DNA of 64,000 nucleotides. It comes from JACCTU01 sp963769665 (GTDB lineage Bacteria > Actinomycetota > Thermoleophilia > Gaiellales > Gaiellaceae). Shown here piece by piece: positions 6,469-14,827 of the stretch. Under the pieces are notes generated by a model. It was not told where the DNA came from. It was given only the letters and a program-made list of their open reading frames with translations, and searched no databases. The stretch covers positions 1-64,000 of the forward strand of contig CAVYMQ010000003.1 in the NCBI GenBank assembly GCA_963769665.1. The letters are read 5' to 3'. Position 1 is the first letter of the stretch. Each line of letters starts with the position of its first letter. The translations under genes and the position numbers were made by a program.

Positions 6469-9183
6469 GTGCTCGTCGGCAGGGGGTCTGAGCGGTCGAG
6501 GATCGACGCGCTGATCGAGGCCGCGAAGACCGGTCAGAGCGGCGTGCTCGTGCTGCGGGGGGAGCCGGGGATCGGCAAGACCGCGCTGCTCCAGTACGCG
6601 GCTGAGCGCGGAGACGGCTTTGCCCTCCTCAGGGCCGTCGGCGTACAGGTCGAATCGGACCTGCCGTTCTCGGCGCTGCACGAGCTCCTGCGTCCCCTGC
6701 TCGGCGACGTCGATGCACTGCCCGATCAGCAGGCTGCGGCGATCCGGACCGCCTTCGCTCTCGGGCCCCGGGGCGAGGTCGACAGATTCGGGGTGTACAT
6801 CGCAGTACTCGGGCTCCTCGCCGAGGCGGCGGAGCGAGTGCCGCTCCTCGTGCTGGTGGACGATGCTCAGTGGCTCGACGCTGCTTCGGCCGAGGCTCTC
6901 CGCTTCGTCGCGCGTCGGCTCGCGGGGGAACGCGTCGCCGTGATCGCGGCTTGGCGAGAAGGCGACGAGCGCAGCTTCGACGCCCCCGAGTTACCCGAGC
7001 TTCGTCTCTCGGCGCTTCATCGCGAAGCCGCCGAGGCGCTGCTGGACAGCCGCTCGCCGGGGCTTGCGCGGGAACTCCGAGACCGCGTTCTCGAGACCAG
7101 TGCGGGCAACCCACTCGCGTTGATCGAGCTGCCGGCCGCTGCCGGCGACGGTTCTGCAAGCGCCGAGCCGCTCGCGGTCGGGCGGCGGATCGAGCAGTCG
7201 TTCGCGGCTCGCGCGCGCGAGCTGTCAGAAGAGTGTCGACTCGCTCTGCTCGTGGCCGCAGCCGCGAGCTCGAGCGACGCGGCGACGATTGCCCCTGCTC
7301 TGGCCGCGCTCGGCCCGGACATGCGCGCCTTCGACGAGGCCGAGCAGGCCGGCCTGATCGAGATCCGGGACGGCGCGTTTCTCTTCGTCCACCCCCTCGT
7401 GCGTTCTGCGATCTACCACGCGGCCGGCCCACGCGAGCGGCGAAACTCGAACCGGGCTCTGGCGAACGTGGCACTCGCAGCAGGCGACCGAGAGCGAGGC
7501 GCCTGGTACCTCGCCGCGGCGACAACAGCACCGGACGAGGACGTCGCGGCGACACTCGAGGACGCGGCACGACTCGCGTTGGAACGCACAGGCCACGCCG
7601 CCGCGTCCGCCGCGTTCGAGCGCGCAGCGCGACTCACGCCAGACCCCGAGCAGCGCGCGCAGCGTCTGTTGAGTGCGGCGAAGGCCGCCTGGAGCGTCGG
7701 CCTGAACACGGTCGAGGCGCTTTCCCGGCAGGCGCTCGAGCTCACCCGCGACGACCGGCTGCGCGGAGACATTCACGCGGAGCTCGAGACGTCTCTCTAT
7801 TGGCGTGGCGATCTCCAGGCTGCGCATCTCATCAAGACGCAGACGGCCGACGAGCTCGAATCCGTTGCGCCGGTTCAAGCCGCCCACATGCGTGCGCGGT
7901 CGACCGCTTCCCTCCGTCACTTCTTGCGCGGCTCGGAGGCCTTGGAGGTTGCGCGGCGCGCGCATGAGACGATGCTGGAAGCCGACGGCGACGATCCTCG
8001 CGTGCCGCTCATGTATGCCCAGGCGCTCGCGCGAGTCGGCTCGGTCGACGAGGCACTCGCGCTTGCGGAACAGTGGGGGCCGACAACCGACACCGCGGCA
8101 GACGACTCGCTCCGCATGAATCTCGCGGAGATCTGGATCCTGCAGGACGAGTTCGACGATGCCGCGCGACTCGTCGCCTCCTGGGATGCGCCTGCTCGGG
8201 CGACGGGCGATGTCTCCACGCTGACGAACGCGCTCGAGCATGCGGCACGCGTGGACGTCCGCCGCGGCCTCTTCGTAGCTGCCTACGCGGCGGCGAACGA
8301 ATCTGTGGAGCTGACAGCATTGGTGCCGTCGGAGGTGCTCCAGCTGGCCGAGAGCACAGTGCGGCTCTGCGAAGTGACTGCCTGGCTCGGGCGCGATGAC
8401 GAGGCGCACAGGCACGCAACGCGTGCATTGGAGCTCGCGGCCCGGTGCGGCTCGTTTCACTTCGAAGCACAGGTGCGAGCAGCAATGGGCATGCTCGCGC
8501 TGAGCCGCGGCGATTCTTCGGAAGCCGTAACCGAGCTCGAACGCGTGCGCGAGCTCGTTCGCGGCGGCGGCTACCGTCATCCGGCGTTCGTGCAGTTCTC
8601 GCCGGAGCTCGTCGAGGCGTACGTCCGCGCCGGACGCTCAGCCGATGCAACCGCCGAGCTCGAGCTCCTGCATGAAGAGTCGGAGAGCGTGAAGACGCCC
8701 TGGGCCTTCGCAGTCACGGCGCGCTGCCGAGCACTCGTCGAGTCAGACCTCTCGTCGTTCGAGGAAGCGCTGCGCGAGCACGAGCAAAGCCCCCGCATCG
8801 TGGAACGAGCGCGCACGGAGCTCGCGTACGGCGAAGCACTGCGCCGCGCCGCACAGCGTGTCGACGCGCGCGAGCACCTGCGCCGAGCACTTGCGACGTT
8901 CGAGTCGGCCGGCGCCGCCGCCTGGGCGGACCGAGCTCGCGACGAGCTCCGGGCGAGCGGCGAGCAGATCCGCAGGGACGAGGCAGCCCGCGAGGAGCTG
9001 ACGCCGCAGGAGCTCCAGGTTGCGCGCACGGTCGCGGCCGGAGCGTCGAACAAGGAAGCCGCCGCGCAGCTCTTCCTGAGCACCAAGACGATCGAGTTCC
9101 ACCTGCGAAACGCCTACCGCAAGCTGGGAGTCGGCTCCCGGACGCAGCTGGCAAATGCGCTTCGGGCTCCCCAGCCCGGGTAG
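6469..9183 (+). CDS. LAL-type (large ATP-binding) LuxR family transcriptional regulator
   Basis: A protein of about 904 residues of the MalT/LAL class. It opens with LVGRGSE, the usual start of these proteins, which favours GTG 6469; an in-frame ATG at 6433 is the alternative but would put the operator-like dyad inside the gene. The AAA/NB-ARC-like ATPase has a Walker A GEPGIGKT near residue 40 and a Walker B LLVLVDDAQW. The centre is a long helical, TPR-like sensor region. The C-terminal 60 residues are a LuxR HTH, with ELTPQELQVARTVAAGASNK and STKTIEFHLRNAYRKLGV. Such proteins bind an inducer and ATP and activate neighbouring genes; the divergent secreted and collagen-like genes are the obvious candidates. 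Confidence 0.87.
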   Translation: MLVGRGSERSRIDALIEAAKTGQSGVLVLRGEPGIGKTALLQYAAERGDGFALLRAVGVQVESDLPFSALHELLRPLLGDVDALPDQQAAAIRTAFALGPRGEVDRFGVYIAVLGLLAEAAERVPLLVLVDDAQWLDAASAEALRFVARRLAGERVAVIAAWREGDERSFDAPELPELRLSALHREAAEALLDSRSPGLARELRDRVLETSAGNPLALIELPAAAGDGSASAEPLAVGRRIEQSFAARARELSEECRLALLVAAAASSSDAATIAPALAALGPDMRAFDEAEQAGLIEIRDGAFLFVHPLVRSAIYHAAGPRERRNSNRALANVALAAGDRERGAWYLAAATTAPDEDVAATLEDAARLALERTGHAAASAAFERAARLTPDPEQRAQRLLSAAKAAWSVGLNTVEALSRQALELTRDDRLRGDIHAELETSLYWRGDLQAAHLIKTQTADELESVAPVQAAHMRARSTASLRHFLRGSEALEVARRAHETMLEADGDDPRVPLMYAQALARVGSVDEALALAEQWGPTTDTAADDSLRMNLAEIWILQDEFDDAARLVASWDAPARATGDVSTLTNALEHAARVDVRRGLFVAAYAAANESVELTALVPSEVLQLAESTVRLCEVTAWLGRDDEAHRHATRALELAARCGSFHFEAQVRAAMGMLALSRGDSSEAVTELERVRELVRGGGYRHPAFVQFSPELVEAYVRAGRSADATAELELLHEESESVKTPWAFAVTARCRALVESDLSSFEEALREHEQSPRIVERARTELAYGEALRRAAQRVDAREHLRRALATFESAGAAAWADRARDELRASGEQIRRDEAAREELTPQELQVARTVAAGASNKEAAAQLFLSTKTIEFHLRNAYRKLGVGSRTQLANALRAPQPG

Positions 9184-9218
9184 GATCCCCGCGTCCCGGA
9201 AGCGACGAAGGAGTGCGC

Positions 9219-10760
9219 GTGGCGAAGATGGCGTTCCGGCTGCCCTCTGCGGCATCGGTGATCGACAACCCGAGCCCGGCGGACGCGAAGGAGCTCACTT
9301 TGCGCATGCCGAACGCGCGCTCGACGCAGTACGGCAACGTCAACATCTCGACCGAGGTCGTAAGCCGGTCGAAGCGCTCCACCTACCTCGTCACCGACGA
9401 GCCGGACGGCCAGAACCAGTCGATGACCCAAGAGGACGGTCTGAAGTGGGCCGAGCTCCAGGACGACTACATCGCGGGCCAGGAGATGGTCGTGATCGAC
9501 GGCTACATCGGGAACGACCCCGACTTCCGCACGCCGACGCGCCTCTACATCGAGGCGGCGAACGCGAACATCGCGGCGATGCAGCAGCAGCTCTACTTCG
9601 ACCTCGAGCCGGGCGGCGACTTCGAGCCGGAGCTCACGGTGATCTACACGCCGAACCTGAAGGCCGAGAGCTTCCCCGACGATCGGCTGATCGCGGTCGA
9701 CCTCGAGCAGGGCGTCACGCGAGTCTTCAACTCGGACTACTTCGGCGAGTCGAAGAAGGGCGGGCTGCGCATGTGGAACAAGCTCGTCTACGACCGCGGC
9801 GGGCTGCCGCTGCACGCCGGCTGCAAGATCATCCCCACCGACCAGGGCGAGCGCGTCGGGATGATCGTCGGGCTCTCAGGCACCGGCAAGACGACGACGA
9901 CCTTCACGCGCCAGAACGGCTCGATCCCGGTGCAGGACGACTTCGTCGCGTGGATGCCGAACGGCCACGTCTACGTGACGGAGAACGGGTGCTTCGCGAA
10001 GACGTTCGGCCTCAACCCCGACGACGAGCCGACGATCTACGGCGCCGTTACGCAGCCGGACTCGTACCTCGAGAACGTCTCCCAGCACGGTGACGACGTC
10101 GACTTCTACGACACCTCGTACACGCAGAACGGGCGTGCCACGTTTCCGTTCCGGGTGATCGAGGCGGGCGCCGACCGCCACATCGCGGACGCGCACTTCC
10201 TGCTCATCCTGAACCGCAACGAGAACATCATCCCGGCAGTCGCGAAGCTCGAAGGGCCGCAGGCAGCGGCCTTCTTCATGCTCGGCGAGACGCAGGGCAC
10301 GAGCGCCGGCGGCGCCGACGAGGCAGGCAAGTTCCTGCGCGTACCCGGCACGAACCCGTTCTTCCCGATGTCGCACGACCTGCAGGGCAACCGCTTCCTC
10401 GAGCTGCTCGAGGAGCACCCGCTCGAGGTGTACTTGATGAACACCGGGCGGGTCGGCGGGCCGGAGAGCGACGAACGCTCGAAGAAGGTCAAGATCAAGC
10501 ACTCGTCGGCGATCGTCAAGGGAATCGCGGAGGGGACGATCGGGTGGGAGACCGACCCCGACTTCCACTACCTCGTCGCGAGCTCCGTGCCGGGCATCGA
10601 CGCGGACGACCTCGACGTCCTGCAGCCGAGACGGCTTTACGAGGCGGCCGGACGCGCTGAGGACTACCGCGCGCTCGCGGAGCGGTTCAAGACCGAGCGC
10701 GCCGAGTTCCTGAAGGCGTTTCCGAGCCTGTCGGACGAGATCGTCTCCGCCGTCCGGTAG
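9219..10760 (+). CDS. pckA: Phosphoenolpyruvate carboxykinase (ATP)
   Basis: A 513-residue enzyme converting oxaloacetate and ATP to PEP, CO2 and ADP, the first step of gluconeogenesis from TCA intermediates. It has the kinase-1a P-loop GLSGTGKTTTT and the second metal-binding kinase motif PVQDDFVAW, typical of the ATP-dependent family and absent from the GTP-dependent one. An RNE segment and a C-terminal NTGRVGG follow as expected, and the length is normal. GTG 9219 lies 5 nt after GAAGGAG. A GTG at 9213 overlaps that site and ATG 9228 is a third choice. It links functionally to the citrate, malate and succinate genes of this window. Confidence 0.93.
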   Translation: MAKMAFRLPSAASVIDNPSPADAKELTLRMPNARSTQYGNVNISTEVVSRSKRSTYLVTDEPDGQNQSMTQEDGLKWAELQDDYIAGQEMVVIDGYIGNDPDFRTPTRLYIEAANANIAAMQQQLYFDLEPGGDFEPELTVIYTPNLKAESFPDDRLIAVDLEQGVTRVFNSDYFGESKKGGLRMWNKLVYDRGGLPLHAGCKIIPTDQGERVGMIVGLSGTGKTTTTFTRQNGSIPVQDDFVAWMPNGHVYVTENGCFAKTFGLNPDDEPTIYGAVTQPDSYLENVSQHGDDVDFYDTSYTQNGRATFPFRVIEAGADRHIADAHFLLILNRNENIIPAVAKLEGPQAAAFFMLGETQGTSAGGADEAGKFLRVPGTNPFFPMSHDLQGNRFLELLEEHPLEVYLMNTGRVGGPESDERSKKVKIKHSSAIVKGIAEGTIGWETDPDFHYLVASSVPGIDADDLDVLQPRRLYEAAGRAEDYRALAERFKTERAEFLKAFPSLSDEIVSAVR

Positions 10761-10797
10761 CCGAATCCGAAGGCCGGCCCGCGCCGTAGTTCCGGGT

Positions 10798-11181
10798 GTG
10801 AGGTACTTGCTCATCCCGGTCGCGGTGCTCGCGCTCGCCGGCTGCGGTGGCGACGGGGACGACTCCGGCGGCGGCACCACGACGGGCGCCGCAGCTGCCG
10901 GGACCCCGGTCACGATGTCGCTCGTCGACGGTGCGCTCGAGCCCAAGACGGTACAGCTCGACTCAGCGGGGACCTACACCTTCATGGTCACGAACGACGG
11001 CCAGACGACGCACGCGCTCGAGATCGAGGGCAACGGCGTCGAGGAGGAGACGGACACGCTGAACCCCGGTGACTCGGGCGAAGTCACGGTCGAGCTCGCT
11101 GCGGGTGAGTACGAGCTCTACTGCCCGATCGACGGCCACCGTGCCAACGGCATGGAAGGCACGCTCGTCGTCTCCGGCTAG
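10798..11181 (+). CDS. Cupredoxin-domain lipoprotein
   Basis: A 127-residue lipoprotein. The signal peptide ends in the lipobox LAGC with the acylated Cys near residue 16, followed by a Gly/Asp/Thr-rich linker. The remaining 95 residues are a single cupredoxin beta-barrel with type 1 copper ligands in the right order: His in TTHAL, then Cys and His in YCPIDGH, then Met in NGMEG. It is therefore a membrane-tethered blue copper protein that could carry electrons at the outer face of the membrane, or hold copper. It lies 37 nt after pckA and may share its transcript, but no functional link is evident. Confidence 0.85.
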   Translation: MRYLLIPVAVLALAGCGGDGDDSGGGTTTGAAAAGTPVTMSLVDGALEPKTVQLDSAGTYTFMVTNDGQTTHALEIEGNGVEEETDTLNPGDSGEVTVELAAGEYELYCPIDGHRANGMEGTLVVSG

Positions 11182-11187
11182 AGCCGG

Positions 11188-12387
11188 CTAGATCTGCCAG
11201 GCGCCGCCGCGAAGGATCGGGACGCGCGCACCGTCGCGCGTGATCCCGGTGACGCCGACCTCGTCGCTGCCGATCATGAAGTCGAGGTGCAGGTCGGAGC
11301 GGTTGATCTTGTCGACATCCTCGGAGCCGACCAGTGACTCGTACGCACCGCCGAGCGCGAGGTGGCTCGCCGCGTTCTCGTCGAGCAGCGTGTTGAAGAA
11401 CACAGTGCCGAGCGGGCCGATGCGTCCTTCGCGGTCGACGAGCGCAACTTCCCCGAGGCGCTTGGCTCCCTCGTCGACCGCCGTTCGCCCGCGCAGCGCG
11501 TCGCCGCCGACCTTTGCGTCGATCTCGACCGCGTAGCCGTCCTCGAACCGCACGGTGATCCCGTCGATCAGCGTCCCGTCGCTGAGGACGAGCGGGCGCG
11601 TCGACCGGACTACGCCGTCCGCGCGCTGCGGGTCGGGCGTCGCGGTCAGCTCCTCCGACGGGAGGTTCGGGACGTAGTCGATGCCGTCGACCGTCGTCTC
11701 GTTCGCGTTGCGCCACTTCGACGTCGGCAGCAGCCCGACCGTCAGGTCCGTGCCAGGCCCTTCGAAGTGCACCGCGTCCAAGCCGAGCTCCGTCAGGCGA
11801 CTGCCGACGGCTGCGGTCTGGGCGAAGCGCTCGCGCCACGCAGCGACCGGGTCGTCCGTGTCGAGCCGGCAGACGTGCGCGACCTGGTCCCACAGCTTGC
11901 CGAGCGGATCCGCTTCGTCCGGGAAGACCTGGCGCGCCCAGCCCTCGACCGGCCCGGGCAGGACGACCCAGGTCGAGGCGTTGCGGTTGATCACCTCGAA
12001 GTTCTCCTTGATGCGCGGCAGCAGGTCGCGTCCGACGCGCGTCGCGTCGAGATCGCCCAGGAGCCCCGGCGCGGTCGGGCCTGCGATCGAGATCAGCGCG
12101 CCGTGCAGCTCGCCGACGGTGAGCGCACGCTTGCCGTACCACGGCGGCACGTAGTCGAGCGTGTCCTCCTCCGCGTGCTCGATCCGCGCTCGCTTGACGT
12201 GCGGGTCGAAGTACCAGACGTCGACGAACCGCGCACCGCGTCGGTACGCGTGCGCTGCGACCGCGCGCGCCAGCTCGTGCTGGCCGTGCTCTGCGTTGAC
12301 GTTGACGACCTGACCCGGCTGGATGTTCGCGCCGTACTCCACGGCCACCCTGGCGAGACGGTCGCGGAGCTCGTTCCTGGCCTCCAC
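11188..12387 (-). CDS. M29 family (thermophilic/AmpS-type) aminopeptidase
   Basis: A 399-residue cytoplasmic metallo-aminopeptidase. The N-terminal domain has LDYVPPWYGKRA and the C-terminal metal-binding domain contains HFEGPGTDLTVGL, ENAASHLALGG and LHLDFMIGS, which carry the Glu and His residues that hold two metal ions in this family. The GTG at 12387 has no Shine-Dalgarno sequence; TACTAT lies 9 nt upstream and may be the -10 of a leaderless transcript. The gene is divergent from the first Xer recombinase and converges on the cupredoxin gene. It releases N-terminal residues from peptides with broad specificity. Confidence 0.88.
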   Translation of the reverse strand: MEARNELRDRLARVAVEYGANIQPGQVVNVNAEHGQHELARAVAAHAYRRGARFVDVWYFDPHVKRARIEHAEEDTLDYVPPWYGKRALTVGELHGALISIAGPTAPGLLGDLDATRVGRDLLPRIKENFEVINRNASTWVVLPGPVEGWARQVFPDEADPLGKLWDQVAHVCRLDTDDPVAAWRERFAQTAAVGSRLTELGLDAVHFEGPGTDLTVGLLPTSKWRNANETTVDGIDYVPNLPSEELTATPDPQRADGVVRSTRPLVLSDGTLIDGITVRFEDGYAVEIDAKVGGDALRGRTAVDEGAKRLGEVALVDREGRIGPLGTVFFNTLLDENAASHLALGGAYESLVGSEDVDKINRSDLHLDFMIGSDEVGVTGITRDGARVPILRGGAWQI

Positions 12388-12424
12388 GGGGAGGCGATAG
12401 TACCGAGGCGCCGAACCATTAGGC

Positions 12425-13249
12425 GTGGATGCCGTCGAGCGCTTCCTGGCTTCGCCGTCCCTGTCCGAGGGCACGCGCCGCTCGTACCGCTTCGACCTGG
12501 AGCCGTTCGCGGCGTGGCTCGGCAAGCGCGGTACCGCCCTCGAGGACATCGACGCGCGGGCGCTCGCCGACTACGCGGCAGAGCTCGGACGCGACCGGCG
12601 CAAGCTCGCCCCCGCGACGATCTCGCGCAAGCTCGCAGCGATCCGGTCGTTCCTGCGCCACGCGCTCGGACCCTCGCGCGTGCCCGAGGGAACGTTCTCG
12701 CCACGGCGCGCGCGGCGACTGCCGAACACGCCGGTGACGAAGGACATCGAAGCGCTCCTCGACGCGCTCGAGGGCGACGGCCCGCTCCAGCTCCGCAACC
12801 GCGCGCTGCTCGAGCTGATCTACTCGGCGGGCCTGCGCTCGCGAGAGGCGGTGCTGCTCGACCTCGCCGACGTCGACTTCGAGCAAGAGCTCGTGCGCGT
12901 GCACGGCAAGGGCGACAAGGAGCGCGTCGTGCCGCTCGGCGAGGAGGCCGCGTACTGGATCTCGCTCTACGTCCGCGACGCGCGTCCCCAGCTCGTTCGC
13001 GGCGCCGAGGCGGCGCTGTTCCTCTCCACGCGCGGGAAACGGCTCGACACGAGCACGCTGCGGCGGATCTGCCCGAACCCGCACAAGCTGCGGCACGCGT
13101 TCGCGACGCACCTGCTCGAAGGCGGTGCGGACCTCCGCACGATCCAGGAGCTTCTCGGGCACTCGTCCCTCTCCACCACGCAGGTCTACAGCCACGTCGA
13201 CGGAAAGAGGCTGCGCCGTGTCTACGACAGCGCGCATCCCCGATCCTGA
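12425..13249 (+). CDS. xerC: Tyrosine recombinase, XerC-like
   Basis: A 274-residue site-specific recombinase. Residues 1-85 are a SAM-like N-terminal core-binding domain and the rest is the catalytic domain. Visible catalytic residues are Arg in SAGLRSREA, Lys in VHGKGDKERVVPLG, the HKLRHAFATHLLE box, LGHSSLSTTQ and the nucleophilic Tyr in QVYSHVD. Length and lack of extra domains fit chromosomal dimer-resolution recombinases rather than phage integrases. Its 3' end overlaps the next recombinase gene by 32 nt. I assign XerC to this one only because the pair must contain both roles; the two could be swapped. Confidence 0.8.
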   Translation: MDAVERFLASPSLSEGTRRSYRFDLEPFAAWLGKRGTALEDIDARALADYAAELGRDRRKLAPATISRKLAAIRSFLRHALGPSRVPEGTFSPRRARRLPNTPVTKDIEALLDALEGDGPLQLRNRALLELIYSAGLRSREAVLLDLADVDFEQELVRVHGKGDKERVVPLGEEAAYWISLYVRDARPQLVRGAEAALFLSTRGKRLDTSTLRRICPNPHKLRHAFATHLLEGGADLRTIQELLGHSSLSTTQVYSHVDGKRLRRVYDSAHPRS

Positions 13250-14156
13250 GCTCGACGGCTTCCTCGCCGTGCTCGCTGCACAGCGTGCGCCGCGCACCGT
13301 CGACGCGTACCGGCGCGACCTCGAGCACTTCGCGCGGTTCCTCGGCTCGGCTCCTTCCCGCGCGACGACCGAGGAGCTGGAGCGCTACCTCGCGCAGCAG
13401 CGCGCGGACGGGCTCTCCGGCGCAACGATCGCGCGCCGCATCGCTGCGCTGCGAAGTCTCTACCGGCATCTGATGCTGCTCGGCGCCCGCGCGGACAACC
13501 CCGCCGCCGAGCTCTCGCCGCCGCGACGGGTGCGACGCCTGCCGCGGACGCTTTCGCCGTCCGAGGCCGAGCGCCTGATCGACGCGGCGAACGGGACCAC
13601 ACCTCGCTCGCTGCGCGACTCGGCGATCGTCGAGCTCCTCTACGGCGCCGGCCTTCGCGTCAGCGAGCTCGTCTCGCTCGAACGCGGCAGCGTCGACCTC
13701 GACCAGCGCATCGTGCGCGCGCTCGGCAAGGGATCGAAGGAGCGGATCGTGCCGATCGGCCGGCGCGCCGCCGAGTCGCTTCGCCGCTACCTCTCGCGCG
13801 GCCGCCCCTACCTCGAGCGGCGCCAGCGTCCCGAGCTGTTCCTGAACGCGAAGGGCGGGCCGCTGACCCGATCCGGCGTCTTCCTGATCCTCCGCAAGCT
13901 GGCGGAGAAGGCCGGCCTCGAGCCTGGGCGCGTCCACCCGCACCTCCTGAGGCACTCCTTCGCCACGCACCTGCTCGAAGGCGGGGCCGACCTCCGCAGC
14001 GTCCAGGAGATGCTCGGCCACGCCGACCTCGCCACGACGGAGCTGTACACGCACGTGTCAGACAGGCGGCGCCGGGAGCTCTACTTCCAGGCCCACCCGC
14101 ACGCGCGGAGGCGTTTGGGAGCGCGGCCGAGCGTAAACAAACGAACATCGGACTGA
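13218..14156 (+). CDS. xerD: Tyrosine recombinase, XerD-like
   Basis: A 312-residue tyrosine recombinase, 50 residues or so shorter in its upstream reach than the open frame. The GTG at 13218 is preceded by AAAGAGG and lies inside the end of the upstream recombinase gene. Catalytic residues are Arg in GAGLRVSELV, Lys in ALGKGSKERIVPIG, HLLRHSFATHLLE, MLGHADLATTE and Tyr in ELYTHVSD. With the upstream XerC-like protein it would form the heterotetramer that resolves chromosome dimers at dif near the terminus. The two genes are usually far apart, so this coupled arrangement is unusual. No dif-like site was recognised nearby. Confidence 0.82.
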   Translation: MSTTARIPDPELDGFLAVLAAQRAPRTVDAYRRDLEHFARFLGSAPSRATTEELERYLAQQRADGLSGATIARRIAALRSLYRHLMLLGARADNPAAELSPPRRVRRLPRTLSPSEAERLIDAANGTTPRSLRDSAIVELLYGAGLRVSELVSLERGSVDLDQRIVRALGKGSKERIVPIGRRAAESLRRYLSRGRPYLERRQRPELFLNAKGGPLTRSGVFLILRKLAEKAGLEPGRVHPHLLRHSFATHLLEGGADLRSVQEMLGHADLATTELYTHVSDRRRRELYFQAHPHARRRLGARPSVNKRTSD

Positions 14157-14323
14157 ACGGATTCACACCGCAGCTCGCCGCGCTGCTCGCCTCGACGGGC
14201 GTGGGCGTGTGGATGGCGATCGCCGGCGTGCAGAAGAACGCGCTCGAGTGGAAGCGCTCGCGACGCCGCTGCCCCTCCTGCGGCCACGAGATCCCCGGCC
14301 GCACGTGCGGCCGCCACGCCTAG
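14153..14323 (+). CDS. Small membrane-anchored zinc-ribbon-like protein
   Basis: A frame with strong G/C at third positions ends at TAG 14323. It encodes a hydrophobic segment (FTPQLAALLASTGVGVWMA), a short charged linker (EWKRSRRR) and a CPSCG...RTCGRH zinc-ribbon-like tail. The start is unclear. CTG 14153 overlaps the xerD stop as CTGA and would give 56 residues; GTG 14201, GTG 14207 or ATG 14213 would cut into the hydrophobic segment. The codon pattern and the neat fit between xerD and the convergent HEAT gene argue that it is real. Function is unknown. Confidence 0.5.
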   Translation: MNGFTPQLAALLASTGVGVWMAIAGVQKNALEWKRSRRRCPSCGHEIPGRTCGRHA

Positions 14324-14827
14324 CTAGCTCTTCGCGGCGCCGGACTTCTTGCGGAGGAGCTCCGCGACCTTGCGAGCGATGTCACGCAACTCGCGGTCCT
14401 GCTCGTCGTCCTCGGACAACCCCTTGAGCAGGCGGATCGTGTCGGGCTGCGGCGACGCGTTCTTCAGGCAGACGATCGCGAGGCGTCGCACGGCCTGGTT
14501 GCCGTCGCTGTCGGCCAGCGAGTGCAGCTTGGCGCGCACCTGGTTGACGACGCCGGGATGATCGCGCGAAAGCGCCTCGAGCGCCACGAGCGCGGAGCCG
14601 CGACACGCCGGGCTGTCGTCCTCGAGCCCACGGCGGAGCAGCTCCGTCTTCTGCCGAAACCGGAACTGCGCGATCGCGCGGTAGGCCTGCGCGCGGACGC
14701 GGAAGTCCGGGTCCCGCGCCGACATCTCCAGGTCGTCGTCCCACTGGAGCCGTAGCGTCGCGAGCGCCTTCTCGTCGCCGACCTTGGCCAGCTCTTCCGC
14801 CTTCGCCGCCGCCTCTGCGAGTGTCAA
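14324..14827 (-). CDS. HEAT-repeat protein
   Basis: A 167-residue all-helical protein with HEAT/armadillo-like repeats, seen in VRAQAYRAIAQFR, CRGSALVALEAL and QAVRRLAIVCLKNA. These repeats make curved scaffolds for protein contacts. The likely start is TTG 14827, overlapping the citrate synthase stop as TTGA, so it is translationally coupled to gltA. The C-terminus is Lys-rich. No catalytic motif is visible. A partner role for citrate synthase is possible only by position. Confidence 0.65.
   Translation of the reverse strand: MTLAEAAAKAEELAKVGDEKALATLRLQWDDDLEMSARDPDFRVRAQAYRAIAQFRFRQKTELLRRGLEDDSPACRGSALVALEALSRDHPGVVNQVRAKLHSLADSDGNQAVRRLAIVCLKNASPQPDTIRLLKGLSEDDEQDRELRDIARKVAELLRKKSGAAKS

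Noticed and set aside
12425..14156. Phage or integrative element integrases
   Set aside because: Both proteins have Xer length and motifs; no phage genes, tRNA target or direct repeats are nearby.
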